The translations under genes were made by a program, and so were the position numbers. 62,602 bases of DNA. It comes from DASTSN01 sp035760665. GTDB taxonomy: Bacteria; Bacteroidota; Bacteroidia; Chitinophagales; Chitinophagaceae. Below the pieces are notes generated by a model, which made no database searches, was not told the DNA's origin, and worked only from the letters and a program-made list of their open reading frames with translations. The stretch's first letter is position 1; every line of letters starts with the position of its first letter. The DNA lies in assembly GCA_035760665.1 (NCBI GenBank), contig DASTSN010000115.1:1-62602 (forward strand), read 5' to 3'. Positions 25,510-34,683 of the stretch are shown here, in pieces.

Positions 25510-27531
25510 TTACCGTATCAGCATGGTCGTTCCTTTCATCTCCACTTTTTTACCTGTATCGTGCTGTGTGAAGCGCAGTGTCCACACATATACGCCGGCA
25601 GGTTGCGGCGTTCCATGAACAGTGCCATCCCATTTGGTTTGCCAGTCTTTGGTGGCAAAAAGCAGCTGCCCCCAGCGGTTGAAGACCCGGAAATCAAGAT
25701 TGTCGGCTTTCAATGCGTTAAGAGGATAGAGGTAATCATTCAGCCCGTCATTATTGGGGGTGAAGGCGGAGGGTACGGCTATGTAGCAACTGCTCAGTAC
25801 CCGCATGTTATAAGTAGCGGTGTCGAGGCAGCCGATCGTGCTGTGCACGATAAGCTGAACGGGGTAATAAGTCTCTATGCCGGTTAGGGGATAGTGCTGA
25901 GCAGGCGGCGACTGAAGGGGACTGCTGCTGCCATTGCCAAAACTCCAGTGCCAGGTATCAATGGGCCCAGTGCTGTTATTCACAAAGCGTACAGAATCCT
26001 CCGGGCATAGGATTGCCGGTCCTTCAAAAGCTGCTTTCACTTCATTATTCAGCGTAAGGGTGGTGGTGGCTGTATCGGCACAAAAGCCGTTAGAGACGAT
26101 CAACTGTGTGGTGAACTGCCCCGAGGCGGGATAAATTTTTACCGGGTTTTGTGCAGAGGAAATGGAGGTATTATTAAAACTCCAGGTCCACTGGTTCACG
26201 CCATTGCGGCCGTCATGAAAATAGTATACCGTATCAAAGCGGCAGCCCAGGCGAGGCTGAAGGGTAAAAGCGGCTGACACAGTGTCTTTCACTGTAAAAC
26301 CAATTGTGGCGCCGGCCGGTGTTTCCAGTCCGCATTCGTCAATCAGTGTATTACCGTCTATGCCTTGTTGCAGGTGTATCTGGTAGGTGCCACCGTTTAC
26401 TATGCCTGTCGACAGCTGTACATTGATAATGGATGATGTGCCGTTGCTGCATATACCGGCGGCACCTGTTACCGTGACTGGCGCGGGTCCTGTCACAAAA
26501 AAGTCGCTCCCGTTGGCAGCAATGGAATTACAGCGGATGGGTTTGCTGAATACCAGTTGCAGTGTGGAGGGGGCGCATTTTACCGGCTGCAGGCTGTCCA
26601 TGGGTGTGGGCTGCAGCGGCAGGATCGCAAAATGAACCGTATCGCCTACGGGTATGCCATTGCCGCAGTTATCTAACAGGGTATTTCCATCTGCGCCATT
26701 CACGGCAGTGACTGTGTAGTTGCCCACCGGCAACGGGCCACTGAGGGAAAGGATCACAGAGTCTACATCAAAACTGCCGGAACAACCGGCACCTGTTGCC
26801 CCAACTATACTCACTGCGCCAGGTGTAATGCTGAAATCACTACCGTTGGCTGCTAGGCTGTTACATTTCATTTTTTTATTCAGCCGGATCGTAATTTGTG
26901 TAGCATCGCAGTTGGTAACGGCTTGTTTTAACTGGGGGGCCGTGGTGTCGGTGATGCTGGCTGTGCCGCCAGCAAATGAAAGCTGGTAGCCGCTTTGCTG
27001 GTCGCCAAGGAAATGACTGATCATCAGTAGGTACTGATGGCCCTCGATCAGGGTGGGCATCGTAGTGAACAAAGGCCGGTAAGGACTGGTGGGGGTAGTG
27101 CCGCAAACGAAAAGTGAACTGCCGGTGTTGGATGCACCCGTATTACCTGTTTCGCCCGACCAGTTATAAGCAACCAACAAGGAGGCATTGGAATACACGT
27201 CTGCCGGGTTGTGACCAGTTATATCAAACAACTGCCAGTCGTAATCGTCATTGGCATTATTGGGTTTAATCAAAAAACCCAATGTACCCGATGAAAAACA
27301 GGTGAATTTATACCAATATGGATTTAAGTCCTGGTACACATTGCCGTCATTGGGGCAGTTGGTGGGAATGATGCCATTGCTGCAGGGTGGCACACTCGAC
27401 TGGTTGAAGACACTGGTTCCGCAAACCGGGAATGCGGTAGCGGGTGTTTGGCCAAGATTGGTACAGGATTGTGCCCCAGCCTGTGCACAGGATAACGCTA
27501 TTAGACCCAGCAAAATCAGAATACGTCTCAT
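25510..27531 (-). CDS. T9SS type B sorted surface protein with Ig-like and PKD domains
   Basis: The protein has 673 residues. A signal peptide ends AGAQ. The N-terminal part (Cys-rich, residues about 25-195) is followed by two tandem Big_5/Ig-like repeats of about 110 residues (each with a KKMKCNS or KPIRCNS strand, AANGSDF and GNTLxDxCG). Two PKD-type modules come next (ending WTWSFNNTS and WHWSFGNGS). The last 80 residues are the gliding-motility/T9SS type B C-terminal signal (PSAFTPNNDGLNDYL, then FRVFNRWGQLLF, WDGT, PAGVYVWTL). The protein is thus exported by the type IX system and displayed or released at the surface, probably for adhesion or binding. Partner unknown. Confidence 0.88.
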   Translation of the reverse strand: MRRILILLGLIALSCAQAGAQSCTNLGQTPATAFPVCGTSVFNQSSVPPCSNGIIPTNCPNDGNVYQDLNPYWYKFTCFSSGTLGFLIKPNNANDDYDWQLFDITGHNPADVYSNASLLVAYNWSGETGNTGASNTGSSLFVCGTTPTSPYRPLFTTMPTLIEGHQYLLMISHFLGDQQSGYQLSFAGGTASITDTTAPQLKQAVTNCDATQITIRLNKKMKCNSLAANGSDFSITPGAVSIVGATGAGCSGSFDVDSVILSLSGPLPVGNYTVTAVNGADGNTLLDNCGNGIPVGDTVHFAILPLQPTPMDSLQPVKCAPSTLQLVFSKPIRCNSIAANGSDFFVTGPAPVTVTGAAGICSNGTSSIINVQLSTGIVNGGTYQIHLQQGIDGNTLIDECGLETPAGATIGFTVKDTVSAAFTLQPRLGCRFDTVYYFHDGRNGVNQWTWSFNNTSISSAQNPVKIYPASGQFTTQLIVSNGFCADTATTTLTLNNEVKAAFEGPAILCPEDSVRFVNNSTGPIDTWHWSFGNGSSSPLQSPPAQHYPLTGIETYYPVQLIVHSTIGCLDTATYNMRVLSSCYIAVPSAFTPNNDGLNDYLYPLNALKADNLDFRVFNRWGQLLFATKDWQTKWDGTVHGTPQPAGVYVWTLRFTQHDTGKKVEMKGTTMLIR

Positions 27532-27634
27532 CAGGTATTTTAAATGATGTCAATTGACCTGTAAAAATAGGGCATCGCTGCATCATGCGGGGTAAGGTTT
27601 TATTTTTAACAAATACCTAGCCTGGCTGTCTTGG

Positions 27635-29185
27635 TTAATGAATGGCACTGGTATTTACTTTCTGAATACCGTTGACGTGCAGCTCGATATGCCTGTCGTG
27701 TGCTTTGTGCGCAAATTCGGAGATGATTTCAAGGATATCATAATCAATAAAATTGCACGCAGTTCCATCTATGGTTAAAACAGCATAGGGGGGGACGTTT
27801 TCCAGGGCTTCTTTGAGTTTCACTTTATTTAGAAACGTGACGTTTGTATTCAGCCGGATCAGGCACACATCTGTTTCGTGTTTCCTGGTTTTCTCCATCT
27901 TGTATTCTGCCTTAAAATTATTGCGAATGATAAAATAAATGGATACCAGTAAGCCAATGCTCACACCAATCAGCAAATCAGTAAGTAATATGAAAACAAT
28001 GGTGAAAATGAAAGGAAGAAACTGCTTCCAGCCCAGGCTCCACATATGGCGGTAGAGTTTGGGTTTGGTCAGGTTAAACCCGGTCATAATCAAAATAGCT
28101 GCCAGGGATGCAAGCGGAATTTTATTAAGCAGGAAAGGAAACAATACAACAGCGAGTAGCAAAAAGGCGCCGTGCGTTGCTGATGATAGTTTCGTTCTAG
28201 CCCCTGCGTCTACGTTGGCGGCCCCCCTGACGATAACGGCTGTGATAGGAATAGCACCCAGGAGCCCGCAGGTGAAGTTGCCAATGCCCTGTGCAATAAG
28301 TTCCCGGTTGACGGGCGTGATGCGGTTGTGTTCATCCAGTTTGTCAATGGCTTCAATACATAAGAGTGTTTCCAGCGAAGCCAGGAGGCCAATGAGTAAG
28401 CCATCTTTCAGTATTTCAACAGAAGAAAACAGTTTGGAAAAATCCGGGAAGGCTACCTGGCTAAACAGGTTTGGGGGAATATTGACCAGTTGTGTTTGTT
28501 TCAGGGAAAAATGGATCGCAGCTTTTTGCAAAATAAAATTCATCAATACTGCTGCAATGACGACCAGCAGGGAGGCCGGGATTAAATTGTTTTTGCGAAA
28601 AAATGCCTGGTGCAGGAATACAAGAATGAAAATTGCCAGCACGGTAATGATGATGGCTCCCCGCGCGGTATGCTGGTTAAAATAATGAAAGTACGTAACG
28701 AGGTTTTTTGTTTTGAATAAACCCAGGATGCCACTGGTCCAGAAATCAGGCTGGTCATAACCCAGCGCCACCGGTATTTGCTTAATCATCAGCATGATGC
28801 CAATAGCAGCCAGCATGCCTTTGATCACGGCCGACGGAAAATAATTGGCAATCGAACCTAATTTGAAAAGGCCCAGCACAACCTGGAATAAACCTGCGAT
28901 CATGACGGTTAGCAGGAACACCCTGTAATCGCCCAGGGAAATGATAGCTGCGGAAACAACCGTCGTTAGTCCGGCAGCTGGCCCGGATACACTTAACGAA
29001 GATCCGCTGAGAAAGGAAACAACCAGGCCGCCAACAATGCCCGATACAATGCCGGCATAGACCGGTGCCCCGGATGCCAGTGCAATGCCGAGACAAAGCG
29101 GCAGCGCTACAAAAAATACGGATAAACCTGCGGGTAAGTCGTGTTTTAACCAGACCAACCTGTAATACCTGATCTTTCTTTTCAA
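27635..29185 (-). CDS. SulP-family anion transporter with STAS domain
   Basis: The protein has 516 residues. About ten to twelve transmembrane segments begin with LPAGLSVFFVALPLCLGIALASG and contain the conserved SGPAAGL motif. A C-terminal STAS domain (roughly residues 430-515, VCLIRLNTNVTFLNKVKLKEAL, then IDGTACNFID) follows. SulP proteins move sulfate, bicarbonate or other anions across the inner membrane. No carbonic anhydrase or sulfate-assimilation gene lies beside it, so the ion cannot be decided from context. Confidence 0.9.
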   Translation of the reverse strand: MKRKIRYYRLVWLKHDLPAGLSVFFVALPLCLGIALASGAPVYAGIVSGIVGGLVVSFLSGSSLSVSGPAAGLTTVVSAAIISLGDYRVFLLTVMIAGLFQVVLGLFKLGSIANYFPSAVIKGMLAAIGIMLMIKQIPVALGYDQPDFWTSGILGLFKTKNLVTYFHYFNQHTARGAIIITVLAIFILVFLHQAFFRKNNLIPASLLVVIAAVLMNFILQKAAIHFSLKQTQLVNIPPNLFSQVAFPDFSKLFSSVEILKDGLLIGLLASLETLLCIEAIDKLDEHNRITPVNRELIAQGIGNFTCGLLGAIPITAVIVRGAANVDAGARTKLSSATHGAFLLLAVVLFPFLLNKIPLASLAAILIMTGFNLTKPKLYRHMWSLGWKQFLPFIFTIVFILLTDLLIGVSIGLLVSIYFIIRNNFKAEYKMEKTRKHETDVCLIRLNTNVTFLNKVKLKEALENVPPYAVLTIDGTACNFIDYDILEIISEFAHKAHDRHIELHVNGIQKVNTSAIH

Positions 29186-29331
29186 GAAAAAATTTTCGCA
29201 AGTTTATTATTCTGCCTGTTTACACAGTATGATTTTAATCATTGGAGCAAGAAATTTATTTCAGTTTTGGTAATGATGAGGGGGCTGATTTTCTTTTGGG
29301 TTGTGCTGGCAAATGTCTTTCCTGCTAATAA

Positions 29332-30210
29332 TTAGTCTTCTAAAATGCCGAATTTACCGGCATTCACGTCTTCAACTGCTTGTTCCAGTTCCTGCCAGGT
29401 ATTCATCAGGAAAGGACCATATTGTGCAATGGGTTCTTGGATCGGTTCACCAGATAAAATCAGCACAACAGCTTCTTCCGTTGCGGTAAGTGAGAACTCC
29501 TCACCGTCATTTTTGAACAGCACAAAATGATCTGTACCGACTGGTTGGTCGTTGACCGTTATGGCTCCTTCAACCACCAGCAAGCCTGTATTGTAGGCAG
29601 CCGGGAACGTAAAGCTGGCAAAAGCCCCTTTTTGTAAACGGGCATTGTATGCATGCATGGGCGTAAAGGTGCTGGCTGGTCCCTGGACATCCTTATAGTT
29701 TCCGGCAATCACTTCGATGGCGCCCAGGCGGGAGGGAAGTACATACTTACCCAGCTGTGCATGCGTAATTTCCTGGTATTTCGGCGGGGTCATCTTGAAC
29801 CTGGCCGGCAGGTTTACCCATAATTGTACCATTTGGAAGGGGCCTCCCTGCTTGCTGAATTCCTTTTCATGATATTCTTTGTGCAAAAGACCCGAGCCTG
29901 CCGTCATCCATTGTACATCACCTTGCCCGATTACACCGCTGTTGCCGGCGCTGTCGTGATGGGCAATTTTCCCCTGGTAAGCAAGGGTGACTGTTTCAAA
30001 GCCCCGGTGCGGATGCACAGCAACTCCCCTGGGTGAATTGCTGGGGGCAAAAGAAATTTTTGCATTATAATCCAGCAGGAAAAACGGGCTCATGCGCCGT
30101 TTATCAATGAGGCGGCTGTTGGGAAAAAAATTGTGTACCCGAAAACCATCTCCAACCATATGCGGCGGGGGTGGTGCCAGAATTGCTTCGATTGATTTTG
30201 CTGCTGCCAT
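29332..30210 (-). CDS. Pirin-family protein
   Basis: The protein has 292 residues with two cupin domains. The N-terminal cupin carries the pirin metal-binding pattern: HPHRGFETVT (His-x-His), then the later His/Glu of GLLHKEYHE. The C-terminal cupin and a Pirin_C-type end follow. Pirins include quercetin 2,3-dioxygenases and redox-sensitive regulators. It is third in a minus-strand unit: FMN reductase, YhaK-like pirin, this gene (spacings 10 and 28 bases), which suggests a response to oxidative or electrophile stress. Confidence 0.88.
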   Translation of the reverse strand: MAAAKSIEAILAPPPPHMVGDGFRVHNFFPNSRLIDKRRMSPFFLLDYNAKISFAPSNSPRGVAVHPHRGFETVTLAYQGKIAHHDSAGNSGVIGQGDVQWMTAGSGLLHKEYHEKEFSKQGGPFQMVQLWVNLPARFKMTPPKYQEITHAQLGKYVLPSRLGAIEVIAGNYKDVQGPASTFTPMHAYNARLQKGAFASFTFPAAYNTGLLVVEGAITVNDQPVGTDHFVLFKNDGEEFSLTATEEAVVLILSGEPIQEPIAQYGPFLMNTWQELEQAVEDVNAGKFGILED

Positions 30211-30238
30211 ATAAAAATTAATTGATTAGTTATTTTCA

Positions 30239-30949
30239 TTAAACCGGAACTTCCATTAACAACAGTTCGGCGTCTGTATCTGCTGTAATGCCCAGCGTTT
30301 CTGCTTCCGTAATGCCCAGCCCGTCGCGACGGTTCAGCTTTTGCCCGTTGATGGTAACTTCACCTTCTATCACGAATGCGTATACGCCATGTGCCTTGTT
30401 TTTTAACGTGTAGGCAGTGCCAAAACCTTTATCGAGTTTCCCCATGCTGAACCATGCATCCTGGTGTATCTGCACACCTCCATCATGGCTGCCAAGTGGC
30501 GATACAACAGTCAGGAGCTTATTGTGCTTGTCGGCTGCTGAAAAAAACTGCTGATCATACCGGGGTGTTACATTTTTTTTATTGGGAAAAACCCAGATCT
30601 GGAAGAACCTGACTGGCGTATTACTGTTTTTATTCTTTTCAGAGTGCTGAATACCTGTGCCGGCACTCATAACCTGTACATCGCCCTGTCTGATTACCTG
30701 TACATTCCCCATGCTGTCTTTATGCTCCAGGTCACCTTCAGTAGGGATGGATATGATTTCCATATTATCATGCGGGTGCGTGCCAAAGCCCATGCCGCCG
30801 GCTACTGTGTCATCGTTTAATACACGAAGGGCGCCAAAATGCATTCTTGCAGGGTCATAATACCCGGCAAAGCTGAAGGTATGATAACTCTCCAGCCAGC
30901 CATGATTGGCATGTCCACGTGAACTGGCTTTATGTAAGATTGTTTTCAT
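30239..30949 (-). CDS. YhaK-like pirin-family protein
   Basis: The protein has 236 residues, the shorter YhaK type of pirin. The metal site pattern HPHDNMEIISI (His-x-His) is followed by AGTGIQHSEKNKN. Such proteins are cytosolic, cupin-fold, and often reported as quercetin dioxygenase-like. It lies between the FMN reductase and the longer pirin and is probably co-transcribed with them. Two pirins of different length side by side suggest separate substrates or roles. Confidence 0.88.
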   Translation of the reverse strand: MKTILHKASSRGHANHGWLESYHTFSFAGYYDPARMHFGALRVLNDDTVAGGMGFGTHPHDNMEIISIPTEGDLEHKDSMGNVQVIRQGDVQVMSAGTGIQHSEKNKNSNTPVRFFQIWVFPNKKNVTPRYDQQFFSAADKHNKLLTVVSPLGSHDGGVQIHQDAWFSMGKLDKGFGTAYTLKNKAHGVYAFVIEGEVTINGQKLNRRDGLGITEAETLGITADTDAELLLMEVPV

Positions 30950-30959
30950 GTAACTAATT

Positions 30960-31532
30960 TTAGTTTAATTGAGCATTTGCTATAACATTGGTTTCTGCCA
31001 GGTTTTCTGCCAGCCAAAGATATTCGCTTACAAAATTGTGAATGCTGTTTTGAAAACTCTCGTCGAGCAAGGTTCCGTCTGCAGTAAATTTTTTGTCAAC
31101 CGTCGGGACAACCAGCATGTAAGGCGAGCCAATTCCAAAAAGGGCGTTCACCAGTAACTGCAGCTGCTGGGCCGCACGGATGCCGCCTAAAGCGCCGGGT
31201 GATGCCGTTACAATACCAAAGGGCTTGTGGTGTTGTTTGGGAAAATGGTCCAGCAGGTTTTTCATGGCAGGCGAGTAGCTACCGTTGTATTCGGGCGATA
31301 CCAGGATGAAGGCGTCAGCCGCAAAAATTCTTTCTGCCAACGGTTTAAAGGTTGCCGGTGTGTCGTCCACTGAAACAAAAATATTTTGCAGGGGCGGCAA
31401 GTTCCATTCCCGCAGGTCAATGATGCCTATTTCGTGGTTGGTGGTTTGTTGCAGCCGGTGCTGCAGGTGCAATGCAACACGCTGTGTTGTGCTGTTTTGC
31501 CGCGGGCTCCCGGAGATGATTTCTATTTTCAT
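30960..31532 (-). CDS. NADPH-dependent FMN reductase-like flavoprotein
   Basis: The protein has 190 residues. The start IEIISGSPRQNSTTQRVALHL is the FMN-binding phosphate loop (GSPR-x-NS) of the NADPH-dependent FMN reductase family, and SPEYNGSYSPAMKNLLDHF is the second FMN contact motif. Members reduce flavins, quinones, azo dyes or chromate. First gene of the three-gene unit with two pirins, with a clear promoter 18 bases upstream. Confidence 0.88.
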   Translation of the reverse strand: MKIEIISGSPRQNSTTQRVALHLQHRLQQTTNHEIGIIDLREWNLPPLQNIFVSVDDTPATFKPLAERIFAADAFILVSPEYNGSYSPAMKNLLDHFPKQHHKPFGIVTASPGALGGIRAAQQLQLLVNALFGIGSPYMLVVPTVDKKFTADGTLLDESFQNSIHNFVSEYLWLAENLAETNVIANAQLN

Positions 31533-31549
31533 ATTTGGTATTTAAAGTA

Positions 31550-31581
31550 CAAAAGTATTTAATCAATGTTTAAACATCAAA
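31550..31581 (-). promoter_or_regulatory. Bacteroidota-type promoter of the FMN reductase/pirin operon
   Basis: Read on the minus strand: TTTG (31578-31581), 20 bases, TACTTTTG (31550-31557). This is an excellent match to the Bacteroidota consensus and lies just upstream of the FMN reductase start at 31532. Confidence 0.65.
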
Positions 31582-31725
31582 ATATATACCGGAGGAAAAT
31601 GCTAAACTATTTTGGCAGGGATCGGGCGTTCTGGCAGAATTTTACCGAATCCTGTAACCATTTTCGCTTTTTTGACAGATGTGCAAGCAGATGTTGCCGA
31701 ATGTTTTAATTTCGGAGTTATCAAA

Positions 31726-32766
31726 ATGATCAACATGATTAACAGGAGAAAGTTTATCAGTGCTTCAGCCTTCACATCGCTGGCTGCCGTTTTAGGGAAA
31801 AAAGCCCTGGCGGCGCCCGGGCAGCCAACCATCAAGGACCAACCAGTTGTTATTTCTACCTGGGATACGGGAATACAGGCCAATAAAGCCGCATGGAAAG
31901 TACTGGAGGCCAAAGGGCGTGCTTTGGATGCGGTGGAGCAGGGAGTAATGGTGATTGAATCTTCACAAAACTGCTGTGTTGGCCTGGGGGCAAACCCGGA
32001 CCGGGATGGCTTTGTAACGCTTGACGCCAGTATTATGGACGAATTTTATAATTGTGGCAGTGTGGCTTTCCTTGAACGGATTAAGCACCCCATCTCGGTA
32101 GCCAGGCGGGTGATGGAAAAAACACCCCATGTGATGCTTGTTGGCAGTGGTGCCCAGCAATTTGCCGTAGCTGAAGGATTCCCGCTGGAAGAACAAAAGC
32201 TTTCGCCCGATGCGCAGCATGCATACGAGGAATGGCTGAAGAAATCCGAGTATAAACCTGTTATAAATATTGAGAACAGCAAGAGCCATGGCCCCTTTGC
32301 TCCGCAGAAGTTAGCGAATGGAGACTGGAACCACGATACAATTGGTATGGTGGCCATGGATGCAAACGGAAACCTCAGCGGCAGTTGTACCACCAGCGGA
32401 ATGGGCTTTAAAATGCGTGGACGGGTGGGCGATTCGCCCATCATTGGCGCAGGCTTATTTGTAGATAATGAAGTGGGTGCCGCTACTTCCACCGGACAAG
32501 GAGAAGACATCATCCGGATCAGTGGTTCGCACACTGTTGTAGAAATGATGCGACATGGATTATCTCCGGAAATGGCCTGTAAAAAAGCCATCGAACGAAT
32601 TGTAAAAATCAAAGGCAATCAATCCAAAGATATACAGGTGGCATTTATTGCTCTTAATAAAAAAGGGGAGTATGGAGCTTATGCCATTCATAAGGGATTT
32701 AGCTTCGCAGTTAAAAATAATCACATCGAAAAATTAATTGTATCAAAAAGCTGGTTCACGTCCTGA
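31726..32766 (+). CDS. Glycosylasparaginase (N4-(beta-N-acetylglucosaminyl)-L-asparaginase family), Tat-exported
   Basis: This is an N-terminal-nucleophile hydrolase of the glycosylasparaginase family, which splits the GlcNAc-Asn bond left after glycoprotein breakdown. From the ATG at 31726 (or 31735) the first residues are MINRRKFISASAF, a Tat signal (NRRKFI) followed by a hydrophobic stretch. Conserved blocks include GRALDAVEQG and NPDRDGFVTLDASIMD. The autocleavage site is HDTIGMVA (Thr nucleophile at about residue 205), followed by CTTSGMGFK and GAATSTGQGEDI. It would act in the periplasm. The start at 31612 is a TTG that puts a non-signal extension before the Tat motif, so I rejected it. 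Confidence 0.88.
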   Translation: MINMINRRKFISASAFTSLAAVLGKKALAAPGQPTIKDQPVVISTWDTGIQANKAAWKVLEAKGRALDAVEQGVMVIESSQNCCVGLGANPDRDGFVTLDASIMDEFYNCGSVAFLERIKHPISVARRVMEKTPHVMLVGSGAQQFAVAEGFPLEEQKLSPDAQHAYEEWLKKSEYKPVINIENSKSHGPFAPQKLANGDWNHDTIGMVAMDANGNLSGSCTTSGMGFKMRGRVGDSPIIGAGLFVDNEVGAATSTGQGEDIIRISGSHTVVEMMRHGLSPEMACKKAIERIVKIKGNQSKDIQVAFIALNKKGEYGAYAIHKGFSFAVKNNHIEKLIVSKSWFTS

Positions 32767-32833
32767 TGATGTCTTGCTGAATCCGGAACAGTGCTCCGCA
32801 TTTTCGGTTATTCATTTGCGTTAAAAACTGTCC

Positions 32834-33577
32834 ATGGAAAAAAGAACATACGTGATTGAAATCGCTACCTCTGATTTTATCACTACACAAGCGGCTGTAC
32901 ATGGTGGGGCCAACCGGATTGAATTATGTGCCAATCTTGCAGAAGGGGGCACAACTCCTTCTTACGGGCATATACTGCAGTGCAGGAACGCTTTTGCTGT
33001 GCAGATTTATCCGATAATTCGTCCACGCGGCGGCGATTTTTTATACAGCGATGAAGAATTTTCGATCATGCTGCAGGATGTTAAAACCTGCAGGCAAGTA
33101 GTATGTGATGGGGTAGTGATCGGGCTTTTACACACCGATGGCAGCATTGACAAAGAACGAACTTCCAGGCTGGTGGAGGCTGCGTACCCGATGGGTGTAA
33201 CATTTCACAGGGCTTTTGACCGCTGCCGGGATCCGTTTGAGGCCCTTGAACAAATTATAGTATGTGGCTGTGAACGCATTCTCACATCAGGGCAACAGCC
33301 TACGGCGCCGCAGGGAGCGGATATGATTGCCGCCCTACAAGCGGCGGCGGATAACCGTATTGTTATTATGCCGGGTAGTGGCGTTCGGAAAGAGAATATC
33401 CGGGAGCTTGCGGTACATACAGGTTGCACGGAATTTCATGCTTCCCTCCGGAGCAAAACAAAAAGCAGGATGGAATTCGTTCATCCTGCTTTTGAAAACT
33501 CAGAAGAGAGTTATTGGAATAATTGTATCGATCCTGCGGAGGTAATCGCCCTTCGCCAGGCTCTGTCCTCCGTTTAA
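32834..33577 (+). CDS. cutC: CutC-family protein (copper homeostasis)
   Basis: The protein has 247 residues with the TIM-barrel CutC fold: EIATSDFITTQAAVHGGANRIELCANLAEGGTTPS is the family opening, followed by YPIIRPRGGDFLY, FHRAFDRC, CERILTSGQQ and MPGSGVRKENI. CutC was named for copper tolerance but its biochemical role is unclear. Read in the same direction as the glycosylasparaginase 67 bases upstream, so co-transcription is possible. Confidence 0.92.
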   Translation: MEKRTYVIEIATSDFITTQAAVHGGANRIELCANLAEGGTTPSYGHILQCRNAFAVQIYPIIRPRGGDFLYSDEEFSIMLQDVKTCRQVVCDGVVIGLLHTDGSIDKERTSRLVEAAYPMGVTFHRAFDRCRDPFEALEQIIVCGCERILTSGQQPTAPQGADMIAALQAAADNRIVIMPGSGVRKENIRELAVHTGCTEFHASLRSKTKSRMEFVHPAFENSEESYWNNCIDPAEVIALRQALSSV

Positions 33578-34031
33578 CACTTTAGCTTTTTTAAAACCGC
33601 AGCAACATCTGCATTACTTTTCATGAGCGGCTGCCTTTGTATTTTTCCTTATCAACATGGTAAAACCGTCACCTTATTTTTGGGGCATACCATGGTGGTA
33701 CATAGTCAATAAGAACTTTGCCCAGTGTGCAGGAAGACTCTATCGCGGTTATTTCTTTGTCCTGTCTTTTACAGGGGCATGGTGTTAAAGGATCCGGGTA
33801 TTATTTTCGCCATCGCTACAGGAACTTACCCGGAAGCAATCACCCGGTTCATATCCATATCTATTAGCGAGAGGGTTCAGTATTTTGCATCACTATATCC
33901 TGCAAACTATAAACCAGCAACAAACCATTATCGTTATTATGCTAGTCCAAGCCGATCCTTGCTTGTACAAGTTTACCTGCGCCAACTATTGCCTGAACGT
34001 TTTGCTATAAAGTTGCCATCCTCCTGCGAGA
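33578..34031. other. Intergenic region with one weak small ORF
   Basis: About 450 bases separate cutC from the convergent sugar-oxidation arm. An ATG frame at 33657-33788 encodes 43 residues (MVKPSPYFWGIPWWYIVNKN and on) with a hydrophobic centre; it has no homologue I recognise. A longer open frame (33725-34120) runs into the convergent gene and looks like chance. No RNA gene or repeat was seen. Confidence 0.35.
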
Positions 34032-34601
34032 TCAGGTTGCCCAGGCTTTGTCACCTTTGTTGTAAGGTATACAGCCTTCGTATTTACCCGGTACGGCCAC
34101 ATACCGCAATGCTTCGGTAGCACCCGGCTTCGAGGTAAAGAATCCCATCAGGGTCAGTTGCTTAATCATTGTAAAATAGTGATTGGGATCTTCCGGCTTT
34201 TTACTTTTCTGGTAATCCTTGGCTTCTTTGTCAAGCGAAACCAGCAGGTCATGACGCTGCTCCGGCGTGGCTTTTATAAAACTGTGCCCATGCATTTTGT
34301 TGCAGGCTTCGTCCAGTTTTTTCATGCCTTCATGGAAGGTTTGCTGGTCTTTGGGCTCGTAGCAATCATTGACCATCACCGTCATGAACTGGCCTACCTG
34401 TGCATCTTTGGCACCGGGCGTGTTTGTTTTGGGTAAAATTGTTTCGGCTACCTCATCCAGGAAAGCTATATCGTCTTTACTGAATGCTGCGCCGGCGGCT
34501 GTCTTGTCGGTATTTGTACAACCGGTTAAGAAGACTTCGCCACCAATCACCGCGCCACCCGTTAACAGGGCAACCATTTTTAAGAGCTCTCTTCTGTCCA
34601 T
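34032..34601 (-). CDS. Gluconate 2-dehydrogenase subunit 3-like Tat lipoprotein
   Basis: The protein has 189 residues of the gluconate_2-dh3 family, the small partner of GMC dehydrogenases. DRRELLKMVALL is a Tat motif, and LTGC near residue 28 is a lipobox, so it should be folded in the cytoplasm, exported by Tat and lipid-anchored. Family blocks follow: FSKDDIAFLDEVAETILPKT, and FFTSKPGATEALRYVAVPG near the end. The four GMC subunits upstream on the same strand lack signal peptides, which fits export by hitch-hiking on this subunit. It is the last gene of the arm, 82 bases after GMC 4. Confidence 0.9.
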   Translation of the reverse strand: MDRRELLKMVALLTGGAVIGGEVFLTGCTNTDKTAAGAAFSKDDIAFLDEVAETILPKTNTPGAKDAQVGQFMTVMVNDCYEPKDQQTFHEGMKKLDEACNKMHGHSFIKATPEQRHDLLVSLDKEAKDYQKSKKPEDPNHYFTMIKQLTLMGFFTSKPGATEALRYVAVPGKYEGCIPYNKGDKAWAT

Positions 34602-34641
34602 AATGAATGTTTAAAATGTTTAATCAGTATATACAATTTTT

Positions 34642-34672
34642 ATCCCGTGCTTTCAGCATGCGCAAGCGGGAT
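34642..34672 (-). promoter_or_regulatory. Hairpin between the last GMC gene and the small-subunit gene
   Basis: ATCCCG (34642-34647) and CGGGAT (34667-34672) form a stem with an inner TGC/GCA pairing, in the 82-base gap. It lacks a T-run on the minus strand, so it looks like an mRNA-processing or stability element rather than a terminator. Confidence 0.35.
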
Positions 34673-34683
34673 TATTTAACGTT

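Noticed and set aside
33725..34120. 131-residue plus-strand ORF
   Set aside because: It runs into the convergent gluconate_2-dh3 gene and has no start context or domain signal.
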